From VFMC01 sp040380855 (lineage in GTDB: Bacteria; Actinomycetota; Acidimicrobiia; Acidimicrobiales; Ilumatobacteraceae), in assembly GCA_040380855.1 (NCBI GenBank), contig JBEIIG010000004.1:41208-105207 (forward strand): DNA of 64,000 nt, in the 5' to 3' direction. A program made the translations under genes and the position numbers. Positions 25,818 through 34,751 of this stretch are shown here, one piece after another. The notes under the pieces were generated by a model. The model was not told the origin of the DNA. It saw only the letters and a list, made by a program, of their open reading frames with translations, and did not search any database. Within the stretch, counting starts at the first letter, position 1, and the number at the start of each line of letters is the position of its first letter.

Positions 25818-26965
25818 CGTCCGAGCACCCGGTGGTAGTGGTCGGCAAGCGCGGCCGACTGTGTGGCCAGGTCGAAGTGCTCGACGATGTGAGCACGACC
25901 CGCCTGTCCCATCCGTACGGCCGCCGAGGGGTCGCTCACGATCCGCACCAGTGCGGCGGCGAGCGCATCGACGTCGTCGTCCTCCTCCACCAGCACTCCA
26001 CCGGCACCGTCGATCACCACATCGGGCACCCCGCCCGATCGGCACGCCACCACGGGCAGGCCGCATGCCTGTGCCTCGGCGTACACCAACCCGAGCGCCT
26101 CGCGTTGCCCGGTGGGCGACACGGTGCTGGGGCCGCACAGCACGGTGGCCGTGGCCATTGCATGCCGCACCTCGGCGTGCGGGCGCGACCCGCGGAAGTC
26201 GACAGCCACACCGAGCGTGCGCGCCAGGTGTTCGACCGTGGCGCGTTCGGGCCCATCGCCGATGACGGTGAGTCGGGCGTCGGGCACGGAGGCGCGCACG
26301 ACGGCCATGGCCCGGATGAGCACGTGGATGCCCTTCTGCGCCACGAGCCGGCCGACGAACAGCACCTCGGCCGACGCACGGGCGATGTCGGGGGTCGGCG
26401 CGAACTCGGTGGTGTCGACACCGACATGTTGCACGACCACACGTTCGGGCGGCGCGCCGAGCCGCAGCAGGCAGTCGCGTGTGTAGGTGGAGTTGGCCAG
26501 CAGCAACGCCGCCTGGCGGAACACCGCCGTGCGGCGCCGCAGCCACAACCGCCCGCCGGGCCCGGTGTGCGCGGAGTCGTGCTGGGTCACCTCGTAGCCG
26601 TGGATGCTCACCACCAGCGGCAACCGGTACCGACGCGCCGTGGCCGCGGCGAACATCGCGTCGGGCACGAAATGAGCGTGCAGCAACGCCGGACGAATGG
26701 TCCTGACCAGGCGGTTCGCGACCGGATCGAGTCCGAACAGGAACGCAACCAGGCGCACCGGTCGCGGTCCCCAGCGGCTGATCGTGGTGCGATCGGCGGG
26801 CGTGGTGCCACCGGCGACGCGCTGGTGCCCCAGGTAGTGGGCCACCACACCGGGCACGTGGTCGGTCTGGGTGACCACCCACGGTTCGCTCGCCGCCAGC
26901 AGGCGGGTGCGGTACACGAGTACCGCGAGCGGTGTCTGCCCGTGTGCAGGTTGCTCTGGCAGCAT
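25814..26965 (-). CDS. Glycosyltransferase family 4
   Basis: 383 residues from the ATG at 26965, chosen because GAGGAG lies about five bases upstream (a GTG at 26977 is an alternative). GT-B family 4: LLHAHFVPDAMFAAATARR, VVSIHGYEVTQHD, LLANSTYTRDCL, VVQHVGVDTTEF, LFVGRLVAQKGIHVLIRAM, and TGQREALGLVYAEAQACGLPVV (EX7E, about 287-308). All are typical of WcaL/ExoL-type enzymes. It is divergent from the sigma-factor gene. A TAGCAT at 26993-26988 may be its -10, though the TTGACA-like sequence at 27012-27007 is only 13 bases away, which is too close for a standard promoter. Confidence 0.9.
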   Translation of the reverse strand: MLPEQPAHGQTPLAVLVYRTRLLAASEPWVVTQTDHVPGVVAHYLGHQRVAGGTTPADRTTISRWGPRPVRLVAFLFGLDPVANRLVRTIRPALLHAHFVPDAMFAAATARRYRLPLVVSIHGYEVTQHDSAHTGPGGRLWLRRRTAVFRQAALLLANSTYTRDCLLRLGAPPERVVVQHVGVDTTEFAPTPDIARASAEVLFVGRLVAQKGIHVLIRAMAVVRASVPDARLTVIGDGPERATVEHLARTLGVAVDFRGSRPHAEVRHAMATATVLCGPSTVSPTGQREALGLVYAEAQACGLPVVACRSGGVPDVVIDGAGGVLVEEDDDVDALAAALVRIVSDPSAAVRMGQAGRAHIVEHFDLATQSAALADHYHRVLGR

Positions 26966-26987
26966 GGCGCTCCTCACCCGGACGCCG

Positions 26988-26993
26988 ATGCTA
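26988..26993 (-). promoter_or_regulatory. Candidate -10 box (TAGCAT)
   Basis: On the - strand TAGCAT lies 22 bases upstream of the ATG at 26965, with GAGGAG between. A TTGACA sits 13 bases further up (27012-27007), a spacing shorter than the usual 16-18. Confidence 0.3.
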
Positions 26994-27052
26994 GCGACGG
27001 CACATGTGTCAAGAAGCCGGAATCCCGCGGGCAGTCTGCGACACCCGTCGGC

Positions 27053-27058
27053 TAGGCT
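27053..27058 (+). promoter_or_regulatory. Candidate -10 box (TAGGCT) of the sigma-factor unit
   Basis: TAGGCT lies 74 bases upstream of the GTG at 27133. Transcription from here would start near 27065, at the edge of the inverted repeat 27065-27085. No clear ECF-type -35 (GGAAC-like) at proper spacing was found; a GGAATC at 27019-27024 is too far from any CGTC. Confidence 0.3.
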
Positions 27059-27064
27059 CCGGGC

Positions 27065-27085
27065 CGAGCATGTCGTGAATGCTCG
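27065..27085 (+). promoter_or_regulatory. Inverted repeat in the sigma-factor leader
   Basis: CGAGCAT (27065-27071) and ATGCTCG (27079-27085) pair perfectly over 7 bp around a 7-base loop. It lies at the likely 5' end of the transcript, so it may be an operator or an RNA hairpin. Confidence 0.4.
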
Positions 27086-27132
27086 AGCGTTGCGAAGTGC
27101 TCGTCAGCAAGTGTGTTGTGGAGGGAGGTGCC

Positions 27133-28647
27133 GTGGCCACGTCGGTCGAGAATCTGCAGACCATCCACAAACTCCGCGATCGCGATCACGACACCTTCGA
27201 GGCAATGGTGCACGCCTACGGGGCCGAGTTGTTCCGCCATGCCCGCCGGCGCACGTTGAACGACGCTGCGGCCGAAGACATCGTGCAAGAGACGTTCACC
27301 CGCGCCTACCGCGCTCTGCCGAGGTTGCGCGACGACAGCAACCTGCGGCCGTGGCTGCACCACATCCTCGCCAACGTGTGCATCGACGAGGCCAACCGGC
27401 GCGACCGCGAGACCGCGAAGGTCACCCGCTTGTTCGTCGATCCGGCGGCAAGCCTCGACACCCCCGGCGTCGAGACCGAACTGGGCCTCGACCTCGACGA
27501 CACGTCGCTGCAGTCGGCGCTGCTCACCCTCACGCCCGAGTACCGCGATGCGCTGGTGCTGCGGTTCGTCGACGAACTCGAGTACGACGAGCTCGCCTAC
27601 CGCTCGGGTATCTCCGAGCAGAACGCGCGGGCCCGTGTCAGCCGGGCGCGCAGCATGATGCGCACGGCACTCACCGGTGCGGCTGCCATCCCCGTGTTCA
27701 TCTACACGTTCTTCCGGCGCAGCTCGAAGGCCGCCGCCGCGCTCGACCGGGCCGAGAGCACCACGGCGTCGTCGATGGGCGTGGGCGCCTCGGCACAGAT
27801 GAACCGCCTGGCGTCGGTTGCGGCACCGGCCATGGAGGCTGCCAGTTCGGTGGCCGCGCAGGCACCCACTGCGGGGCCGATGCTCGCCAAGGTGGCCGTC
27901 GGTGTGGGGTTGGTCGCCACGGCTGCATTCACCACCACCTCCGATTCGGCCGCGCCGGCATCGGCCGCCATCGTCGTGCCCGACCGCGTGGTGTCCGACC
28001 AGGCGGTCGCAGCCGCACCCGCAGGTGTCGGCGACCCTGTCGTCACCACGGTTGGCGCTGCGCCGCCCGAAGGTGCCGCACCGGGTACTCCCGCCACCGC
28101 GGCGGCCGGCGCCGCCGAGGCAACAGCGGCCAGCACGGTGCCGCCCACTGCGCCACCCACGGTCGCTCCCACCACCCCGCCCACGGTCGCCCCCACGGTT
28201 CCGCCCACGGTCGCCCCTACGGCACCGCCCACCACCGTGCCACCCACCGCTCCGCCCACCACGCTGCCACCCGCGGTGCTGGGCGGCTCGGTGTCGGCAC
28301 CGTCCATCAGCGTCACATCGGCGGGCCCCCGCTTCGACCTCAGCGGTCCGGTCAGCCTCACCATCGGCGACGCGGTGGTCACAGGCAGCCTCAGCGGTCG
28401 CCTCGGGGTGAACGCCACCGTCGACCGCAACGGTCGCCAGCGCCTCGACGGCCAGGTCACCGCGTCGTTCGGTGCGGGCTCCATCGACCTCCGCCTGGCA
28501 GGGTTCGCCACCGCCACGGCCGATCCCACCACGTTCACGCTCGTCGGCCGCTTCAGCGCCTCGGGCGACACCGCCGGCCTGGTCACCTCGGGTTCGTTCT
28601 CGGGCACGCTCACCGCCGGCTCGCTGTCGCTCAGCCTCACCCCGTGA
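27133..28647 (+). CDS. ECF-type sigma factor fused to a membrane segment, Pro/Thr linker and probable exported domain
   Basis: 504 residues from a GTG at 27133, preceded by GGGAGG at good spacing. Sigma region 2 spans about 22-90 (AAAEDIVQETFTRAYRAL, 45-62; LRPWLHHILANVCIDEANRR, 71-90). Region 4 spans about 126-180, with LTPEYRDALVLRFVDELEY and the helix-turn-helix YDELAYRSGISEQNARARVS. A short hydrophobic stretch (about 181-194) and a clear membrane helix (about 250-268, LAKVAVGVGLVATAAF) follow. Then comes a Pro/Thr-rich linker (about 336-381) and a roughly 120-residue beta-type domain rich in Gly/Ser/Thr. Conventional ECF factors end after region 4 at about 170-200 residues. No separate anti-sigma gene is present; the tail may play that part. 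It overlaps the next gene by 4 bp. Confidence 0.88.
   Translation: MATSVENLQTIHKLRDRDHDTFEAMVHAYGAELFRHARRRTLNDAAAEDIVQETFTRAYRALPRLRDDSNLRPWLHHILANVCIDEANRRDRETAKVTRLFVDPAASLDTPGVETELGLDLDDTSLQSALLTLTPEYRDALVLRFVDELEYDELAYRSGISEQNARARVSRARSMMRTALTGAAAIPVFIYTFFRRSSKAAAALDRAESTTASSMGVGASAQMNRLASVAAPAMEAASSVAAQAPTAGPMLAKVAVGVGLVATAAFTTTSDSAAPASAAIVVPDRVVSDQAVAAAPAGVGDPVVTTVGAAPPEGAAPGTPATAAAGAAEATAASTVPPTAPPTVAPTTPPTVAPTVPPTVAPTAPPTTVPPTAPPTTLPPAVLGGSVSAPSISVTSAGPRFDLSGPVSLTIGDAVVTGSLSGRLGVNATVDRNGRQRLDGQVTASFGAGSIDLRLAGFATATADPTTFTLVGRFSASGDTAGLVTSGSFSGTLTAGSLSLSLTP
28135..28275 (+). repeat. Coding Pro/Thr repeat in the sigma-factor linker
   Basis: Imperfect repeats of a CCGCCCACGGTCGCCCC-like unit encode P-P-T-V-A-P-T runs. 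This low-complexity stretch separates the membrane helix from the C-terminal domain and could vary in length between strains. Confidence 0.75.
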
Positions 28648-31109
28648 GTCGCGGCGGCACTCGGCGTGCCGCGGTCGCGGCGGTGTTGGGCGTGGCGCTG
28701 CTCGCCACGGCGTTGCCGGCCTCGGGCGATTCCGCCACCGCCACGTCGCGTCGCCCATCCCAGTGGCCGTCGTCCACCGGCACCGACCTGCGTCTCGAAG
28801 GATGGCCGCACGCCATCCGCCTCGCCGGGGCCGACCGCTACCAGACGTCGCTCACGGCCGCACTCGCCCTGCGCGGCAAGGGCGACTTTCCGTTCGACAC
28901 ACCCGATCGTTCGTCGAACGGTGCCACCTCGTTGGCCACCGCCGACGACTGGTGGGGTGCCGCCACCTGCCCCCGTTCGATCATCGTCGTCTCGGCCGAC
29001 AACCCGGCCGACTCGCTCGCTGCGTCGGCGCTGTCCGACCCCACGCACGGCTCGTCCGAGCCCTATCTGCAGCGCACGGCTGCGGCCGATCCGTTGTTCT
29101 ACCCGATCGGCGGGTTCGCCAAGGTCGACACCGATTCGGCCCCGATCCTCATCACCCAGTCGGCCCGTGCGGGTGCCACGGCGCTCAGCACGCCTACTCG
29201 GCTGGCTGCGCAAGACCTGCGCTCGGGCGGCTGCAAGCAGGCCTTCCAGGCCATCATCGTCGGTGGCCCCACGGCGGTGCCGTCGGCGGTCGAGAACGAG
29301 CTGGTGTCGCTCGGCTACGACGAGGTGTTCCGTGTGGCCGGCGCCGACCGGTTCGAGACGGCCGCCAAGCTGGCACAGGGCCTCGGCACGGCCCCGGTGC
29401 CGAGCGCGGTGACGGCCTGCACCGATGTGGCGGTCGACGACGGCACGGCGCGCATGTCGTTCGTGGCCAACTCGGTGGTCGAGTACCGCACGTCGCCCAC
29501 CCTGTGCAGCCTGCTGGGCCGCACGGTGGTGCTCACCGACGGCGTCACCGGCGCCGACGCGCTGGCCGCCGGCTGGTGGACGTCGTTCTTCCAGGTGCCG
29601 GTGCTGCTCCACAACGGCACCGACGATCTGCCCGTCGCCACCGCCAACGCCTTGCGCACGATGCAGGTGCAGAACCTCATCGTGCTCGGTGGCACGGCCC
29701 GCATCAGCGACGCTGCCGTGGCCAAGGCCGTAGGCCTCACGGGCGCCACCGCCACCCGCATCGCCGGCACCAACCGCTTCGAGACCAGCGTGCTGATGGC
29801 CCAGCGCTTCGGCGGCTGGTACCCCACGGGGCGGGCCAACGAGTTCGAGGGCAGCATGGTGTGCCTGGCCGCGTCGTCGGGCGATGGCGCCGACGCCACG
29901 GGTTGGCCCGATGCGCTGGGTGCCGGGCCGTGGTGCGCTGCCGCCAACGGCGCAACCGGCAACCCCGGGGCACCCGCCCGGGCGCTGGCACCGCTCACCG
30001 GCCAGTCGCCCACACTGTCCACCCGTGGGCCTGCCCGCCCGGCGCACGACGCAGTGCCCATCCTGCTGGTGCCCTCGGGTGCCACCACCCTGCCCTCCAG
30101 CGTGTCGTCGCTGCTGTCGGGCGCGTTCGAGACCGCCGACGACTGGTGCACCAGCGTGGCCTCGTCGGCCACCTGCCGGGTGCCCGGGTTCGCCATCGCG
30201 TTCGGCGGTGAGGTGGCACTGCCGTCGACGCTCATCGACCGGGTGTCGCAGTTGGTGTCGGGTGGCTCCATCACCGCCGAGCCGCAGGTGGCACCCACCC
30301 TTTCGGGCCCGTTCTTCACGGCGCTCGACATGGCGCCGGTGTTCGGCGTGTCGGGCACGGCGGCGGCTCGCGTGTGTGCTGGGCGCGGCGCCTACACCGA
30401 CGCTCGATGGCTGGGCGTGTTCGACGACGCGGCCACCACCACCCAGCTCGCCTCGGCCGATGTGATGTTCGACCAGCGCTACCTGCGCGACGCCGACGGT
30501 GTCACCCGGTCGCGCCGCATCGGTGCGCCGGTGTGTGTGGCGTTCGATCCAGGCGCCCGCACCACGGTCGCGGCGCAGGCGGTCGGCCTGTCGGGCCGGG
30601 CCAGTGCCGTCACCTCGTTCGGTGTGGGCAGCACGAACCGGTTCCAGCTGTCGGGGCCGGTGGTCGACCCGGTGCCCGCGGTCTCGTCGGGAACCACCAG
30701 CGACACCGACCTCAGCGGCGGCGGCACCACGGTGCGCACGTTCATCACCACGGCACCCACGCCGGTGGTCGGGGCCGTGTCGCGTGGGGTGGCGTCGCAG
30801 GTGTCGTCGGCGGCCATCACGGTGTCGATCGTGCGGGGCACCGACTCGGGCGGCATCGTCGCGCCCGACACGTTCACGGCCACGTGGAGCATCACGACGG
30901 CGCTCGGGCTGGTCAGCGGTTCGGCATCGGGCGAGGCGCTGCTGGTGGGCGGCGCCTGGCAGTTGCGTGGCCAGTCGAGCTTCGCCGGCGGGTCGTGGAA
31001 CGTTGCGTCGGGCATCGGCGGGTTCCGGGCCACGCTCACCACCAACCTCGCCGGCGTCGACAACGACGACGCGATCAGCTGGCAACTCGATGGCCTGGTT
31101 GCCGGCTGA
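28644..31109 (+). CDS. Secreted protein with three cell-wall-binding (CWB2) repeats
   Basis: 821 residues from a GTG at 28644 that overlaps the sigma-factor stop. A signal peptide is evident (basic TRRAA, hydrophobic VAAVLGVALLATALPASG, residues about 6-28). Three CWB2 repeats carry the signature R-x-A-G-x-x-R-x-x-T: RLAGADRYQT (59-68), RVAGADRFET (230-239) and RIAGTNRFET (372-381), each followed by the usual D-x-L-A-A and G-G-x-x-x-(I/V/L) features. CWB2 repeats anchor surface proteins noncovalently to cell-wall polymers. Residues about 530-821 form an extra beta-rich region whose end resembles the C-terminal domain of the adjacent sigma factor by eye. As a partner of that sigma factor it could be target, ligand or sensor. 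Confidence 0.87.
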   Translation: MSRGGTRRAAVAAVLGVALLATALPASGDSATATSRRPSQWPSSTGTDLRLEGWPHAIRLAGADRYQTSLTAALALRGKGDFPFDTPDRSSNGATSLATADDWWGAATCPRSIIVVSADNPADSLAASALSDPTHGSSEPYLQRTAAADPLFYPIGGFAKVDTDSAPILITQSARAGATALSTPTRLAAQDLRSGGCKQAFQAIIVGGPTAVPSAVENELVSLGYDEVFRVAGADRFETAAKLAQGLGTAPVPSAVTACTDVAVDDGTARMSFVANSVVEYRTSPTLCSLLGRTVVLTDGVTGADALAAGWWTSFFQVPVLLHNGTDDLPVATANALRTMQVQNLIVLGGTARISDAAVAKAVGLTGATATRIAGTNRFETSVLMAQRFGGWYPTGRANEFEGSMVCLAASSGDGADATGWPDALGAGPWCAAANGATGNPGAPARALAPLTGQSPTLSTRGPARPAHDAVPILLVPSGATTLPSSVSSLLSGAFETADDWCTSVASSATCRVPGFAIAFGGEVALPSTLIDRVSQLVSGGSITAEPQVAPTLSGPFFTALDMAPVFGVSGTAAARVCAGRGAYTDARWLGVFDDAATTTQLASADVMFDQRYLRDADGVTRSRRIGAPVCVAFDPGARTTVAAQAVGLSGRASAVTSFGVGSTNRFQLSGPVVDPVPAVSSGTTSDTDLSGGGTTVRTFITTAPTPVVGAVSRGVASQVSSAAITVSIVRGTDSGGIVAPDTFTATWSITTALGLVSGSASGEALLVGGAWQLRGQSSFAGGSWNVASGIGGFRATLTTNLAGVDNDDAISWQLDGLVAG

Positions 31110-31137
31110 CAGTCGGCCCAGCACCACCGCCACCGCC

Positions 31138-32235
31138 GTGCGCTTCCTCGTCGTCACCTGCGCTCATCACGGCGAAGACGCCCGCATCGTGCACCGCCAG
31201 GCGCGCAGCCTGCTCGAGGCCGGCCACCACGTCACCCTCGTGTCGCCCGCCCCGGCCCGCACCGATCTCGACCCACCCGGCCTGGTGCGGGTGGCCATCC
31301 CGCGCGCCGAGGGGCGCCGCCGGCTGCACGCCTGGCGCGCGGCACGGGCAGCCGTGCGAGCCCGGGTCGGCGAGGCCGATCTGGTGCTGTTCCACGACCC
31401 CGAGTTGGTGGTGGCACTCGCCCGCCGTCGGTGGGGTGTGCCGCTGGTGTGGGACGTGCACGAGGACTACCTCGCCCACATCGACGATGCGCTCTGGATC
31501 CCCGCGCTGGTGAAGCCGCTCATGCGCGTGCCGGTGCGGCTGATCGAGTGGTGGGCGAAGCGCCGCTGCCACCTGCTGCTGGCCGAAGAGGGTTACGCCC
31601 GGCGGATGGGCCCCTACCCGGTGGTGCCGAACAGCACCTGGGTGCCCGAGTCGGTGCAGCCGGCCGGCACCGACGAACCACCCCGGGTGGCCTACGTCGG
31701 TCGGGTGTCGGTCGACCGTGGTGTCGACGAGTTGATCGAGCTCGGCTCGTTGCTGCGCGGCCGGGCCGTGGTCGAGATCGTCGGCGGCGCCGATGCCGAG
31801 GTACTCGACCGGTTGCAGGCCGCGCACGACGCCGGGCTGGTGCGCTGGTTGGGCTTCCTGCCCAACCCCGAGGCCATGGCCCGCCTGTCCGGCGCCCTCG
31901 CCGGCCTGTCGTTCCTGCACGACGTACCCAACTACGCGGTGTCGCGGCCCACCAAGTTGCTCGAGTACCTGGCGCACGGGTTGCCGGTCGTCACCACACC
32001 ACTCCCCTTCGCCGAACAACTCATCGCCGACAGCGCAGCCGGTTCCGTGGTGGGTTTCCAGCACACAGCCGCCGAGGCGGCAACCGTGATCGAGCGCTGG
32101 ATCGCCGACCGCAGCCTGGTGCAGCAGATGGGTGCCGCGGGCCACGCCTCTGTGCTCGCCCACCACTCGTGGCAGGCCGACAGCGCGCACTTCGTCGCCA
32201 CCCTCACCGCCTGGGCCAAGCCGCACACGGGGTGA
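31138..32235 (+). CDS. Glycosyltransferase family 4
   Basis: 365 residues from the GTG at 31138, 28 bp after the CWB2 gene. GT-B family 4 features: RFLVVTCAHHGEDARIVHR opening, LVLFHDPELVVALARRR, VWDVHEDYLAHID, VAYVGRVSVDRGVDELIEL, and RPTKLLEYLAHGLPVVTT (the donor-site K-x-x-E-Y motif). This variant resembles GTs that act early on the lipid carrier. It may be read through from the sigma/CWB2 unit because no promoter is seen in the short gap. A strong palindrome follows its stop. Confidence 0.87.
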   Translation: MRFLVVTCAHHGEDARIVHRQARSLLEAGHHVTLVSPAPARTDLDPPGLVRVAIPRAEGRRRLHAWRAARAAVRARVGEADLVLFHDPELVVALARRRWGVPLVWDVHEDYLAHIDDALWIPALVKPLMRVPVRLIEWWAKRRCHLLLAEEGYARRMGPYPVVPNSTWVPESVQPAGTDEPPRVAYVGRVSVDRGVDELIELGSLLRGRAVVEIVGGADAEVLDRLQAAHDAGLVRWLGFLPNPEAMARLSGALAGLSFLHDVPNYAVSRPTKLLEYLAHGLPVVTTPLPFAEQLIADSAAGSVVGFQHTAAEAATVIERWIADRSLVQQMGAAGHASVLAHHSWQADSAHFVATLTAWAKPHTG

Positions 32236-32239
32236 CTCT

Positions 32240-32259
32240 GCGTGCCGACGTCGGCACGC
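32240..32259. terminator. Perfect 20-bp palindrome between convergent genes
   Basis: GCGTGCCGAC (32240-32249) meets its exact complement GTCGGCACGC (32250-32259). It lies between the stops at 32235 (+) and 32274 (-), so it could end transcripts from both directions. No U-tract is present, as is common in high-GC actinobacteria. Confidence 0.55.
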
Positions 32260-32273
32260 TGTACCGCCCCGTG

Positions 32274-34745
32274 TCAATCGCTCGCGGCCGACCCCACACC
32301 CAGCTCCGCGTCGGGCGATGCAGAGGCAGTGCCGGCGGAAGGGGTGGGAAGCAACCGACGACGCCGGGCGCGGAAGGCGACGAACCAACTCGCAGCCAGC
32401 AGGGCCGCCAGCGATGCGAGCGCCAACGCAGCACCCGAACGCAGGCCGGGCGGCCGAAAACTGAACTCCACCGTGCTGCGACCGGCGGGTACTGGAACGG
32501 CCAGTACCAGCCCGTCAGCGCGGGCCACCGGCGCCGCCACACCGTTCACCTCAGCGCTCCATCCCGGCAGCCAGGCAGTCGACACCACCAGCACCGCGGG
32601 CCGGTCGGCGTCGACGGTGAACGAACCGTGGCCCAGCTCGTCGAAGGTGCCCGAGGCGGTGCCCGCCACGCCGACCTCGGTACGTCCGGTGAAGCCGGCG
32701 GTGGCGGCGGCAGCGTCGTCGAGCAGCACCACACCGGTGCCGTCGAACGAGTCGTCGCCCAGACGGACGGCGATCGCATCGAGCGGTGCCGCCTCCACAG
32801 CGCCGGCCACGAACGCCTCGGGCAGTCGGGGCTGGCGGGTCCACCGCACCACGGCGCCGCCCGCCACATCGCCGTCGCGTTGCCATCCACTTCCCGTGGG
32901 CGGGGTCTCGGCAGCAGCCAGCATGGTGGTGACCCGCAGCACATCGGGCACCCATCCCTCGCGCCACAGCGTGTCGCTGTCCAGGCCTCCCCACCAGTTG
33001 GCACCGGTCATCCGGCCGTAGTCGGCGGGGATCAGCGGGTCGTACCCGTTCACGAACTGCAGGTCGCGCTCGATCGTCTCACCTCGGAAGTCGAAGGTGC
33101 TCGTGAACGCGTTGGTGACGTAACGATCGACGCCGCCACCCGCGTCGAAGGGTGCACCGAACGACGGCTGGTCGGCCGTGAAGAAGGCGTCGGCCCGCGC
33201 TGGCGACCAGCCCTCGGCGCGCCACGGTGCAGCGGCGGCGAAGACGACCAACTCGAGCGACACCGCCGCCACGACGAGCGCCGCGAAGGCGGGATGAGGT
33301 GGCCCGGCGAGGCCGTGGAGTCGTCCCCAGCGCAACCGGTGCCAGGTGGGCGGACTCGCTGCCACGGCTGCTGCCGCCATCGTGAGTGCGAGCGCCACGA
33401 GGGCGACACCCAGCGTCACGGTGAGGTCGTGGCCACGCACCCGGGCACCGCCGAGGTCGGTGAGCATCGGTAGCACCACGACCATCGCCGCCAGGCCCAG
33501 CGCCGCAGCGACCACCCGGCCGGCACGGATCCGTGAGGCACTGGCCAATGCGCTCACACCCGCGGCCGCCAGCCCACAGGCGGCGAGGTCGAACAGCACG
33601 AGTGAGCGCGACCACACGCGGAAACGGTCGGCGAGCGGCACGGCCTCGAACAGCCATCCGGCCACGGGCGTGCTGTCGCCCACCGCGGCGAACACCGACA
33701 CCACGGCGATCAGCACGAGGGCTTGCACGCGCCGGTCGCGCCGGTGCACCACGGCGCCGACGAGGGCCAGCAGCACCACACTGGCGCCGAGGTAGTTGGC
33801 CACCTCGTGGTGGTAGCGGGTGCCGCCCCACGGTGTGGAGAGGCCGAGCACCCCGGTGCTGCCGCCCATGATGTTGCCCACCAGGGTGGTGAGCAGGTGG
33901 TGAGGCTCGGCGCTGATGGCGAACGCCTCGGACTGGCTGAGGCTCGGGCGCGCGCTGATGCGGCTGAACAGGTACTGCGGCACGAGCTGCACGGCGGCCA
34001 CACCCAGCCCGAGCGCGGTGGCGCCGGCCACTCGCACCGCCGGCCAGGGCCCCGTGCCCCGCCGTAGCAGTTGCACACCGGCGTACACGCCCGACGACAC
34101 GAGAGCCAGCCACAGCATCTGCGGATGGCCGCTGAATGCGATCATCGCCAGCGAGCCCACCACCAGGCCCGCCCGGCGCAGTGTCCATCGCTCGCGCACC
34201 ACGTCGAGGCCGAGGTACAGCCACGGGAACCAGGCGGCCGCCATCGAGAACGGCATGTGCACCAGGTGCAAGATGGCGAAGCCGTTCAGCCCGTAGGCGA
34301 TACCGGCCACCACGGCACCGGTGCGGCTGCGCCACAGGTGCCAGGCCCAGGCGAACGCACCGCTGGCCGCCAGCCACAGATGCACCAGCGTCCACCAGCG
34401 GAACCCGGCCACGGGCGACATCACGCCGAGCATGGCGTTGATCGGGTAGAAGATCGCAGCCTGCCCGGCGCCGAGCAGGTTGTGGCCCGAGAACATCCAG
34501 TGCCCCCAGAAGGGCGCCTCGCCGTGCAGGATGCGCTCCCAGGTGTGCGAGATGAGCGGGAGGTGCAGCGCGTGCACGTCGTCGCGGATGGCCGTACTGC
34601 TGCCGGTCAGCAGGCCGAAGAACGGCAGGGTGACGATGGCGATGACGAGCAGCCACGAGCGCCACGGCCCTCGCTCGTGCCCGGACGGCGAACGATCGAG
34701 CGACGCGTCGTCGGCCCGACTCGTCGCCTCAGCCACCGAGTGCAT
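32274..34745 (-). CDS. YfhO-like polytopic membrane protein (probable GT-C glycosyltransferase)
   Basis: 823 residues from the ATG at 34745, supported by a TACGGT box six bases upstream; a TTG at 34781 would add 12 residues. The helix WLLVIAIVTLPFFGLLTGSS and the loop AIRDDVHALHLPLISHTWERI (with the D-D and H residues of the YfhO/GT-C first loop) precede about a dozen membrane helices (about 35-510). A large extracytoplasmic part follows (about 520-770), and a last helix (GAALALASLAALLAASWFV) lies near the end. YfhO-type proteins glycosylate lipoteichoic acid or other wall polymers outside the membrane. The length (about 820) fits the family. It is alone in its unit. Confidence 0.85.
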   Translation of the reverse strand: MHSVAEATSRADDASLDRSPSGHERGPWRSWLLVIAIVTLPFFGLLTGSSTAIRDDVHALHLPLISHTWERILHGEAPFWGHWMFSGHNLLGAGQAAIFYPINAMLGVMSPVAGFRWWTLVHLWLAASGAFAWAWHLWRSRTGAVVAGIAYGLNGFAILHLVHMPFSMAAAWFPWLYLGLDVVRERWTLRRAGLVVGSLAMIAFSGHPQMLWLALVSSGVYAGVQLLRRGTGPWPAVRVAGATALGLGVAAVQLVPQYLFSRISARPSLSQSEAFAISAEPHHLLTTLVGNIMGGSTGVLGLSTPWGGTRYHHEVANYLGASVVLLALVGAVVHRRDRRVQALVLIAVVSVFAAVGDSTPVAGWLFEAVPLADRFRVWSRSLVLFDLAACGLAAAGVSALASASRIRAGRVVAAALGLAAMVVVLPMLTDLGGARVRGHDLTVTLGVALVALALTMAAAAVAASPPTWHRLRWGRLHGLAGPPHPAFAALVVAAVSLELVVFAAAAPWRAEGWSPARADAFFTADQPSFGAPFDAGGGVDRYVTNAFTSTFDFRGETIERDLQFVNGYDPLIPADYGRMTGANWWGGLDSDTLWREGWVPDVLRVTTMLAAAETPPTGSGWQRDGDVAGGAVVRWTRQPRLPEAFVAGAVEAAPLDAIAVRLGDDSFDGTGVVLLDDAAAATAGFTGRTEVGVAGTASGTFDELGHGSFTVDADRPAVLVVSTAWLPGWSAEVNGVAAPVARADGLVLAVPVPAGRSTVEFSFRPPGLRSGAALALASLAALLAASWFVAFRARRRRLLPTPSAGTASASPDAELGVGSAASD

Positions 34746-34751
34746 CCGAGC

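Noticed and set aside
27019..27049. ECF autoregulatory promoter (GGAATC...CGTC) before the sigma gene
   Set aside because: The distance between the two parts is about 21-22 bases, longer than the usual spacing, so I did not call it.
27702..31157. 1,151-codon open frame opposite the sigma factor and CWB2 genes
   Set aside because: No recognisable domains, low-complexity Gly/Arg content, and full overlap with two strongly supported genes.
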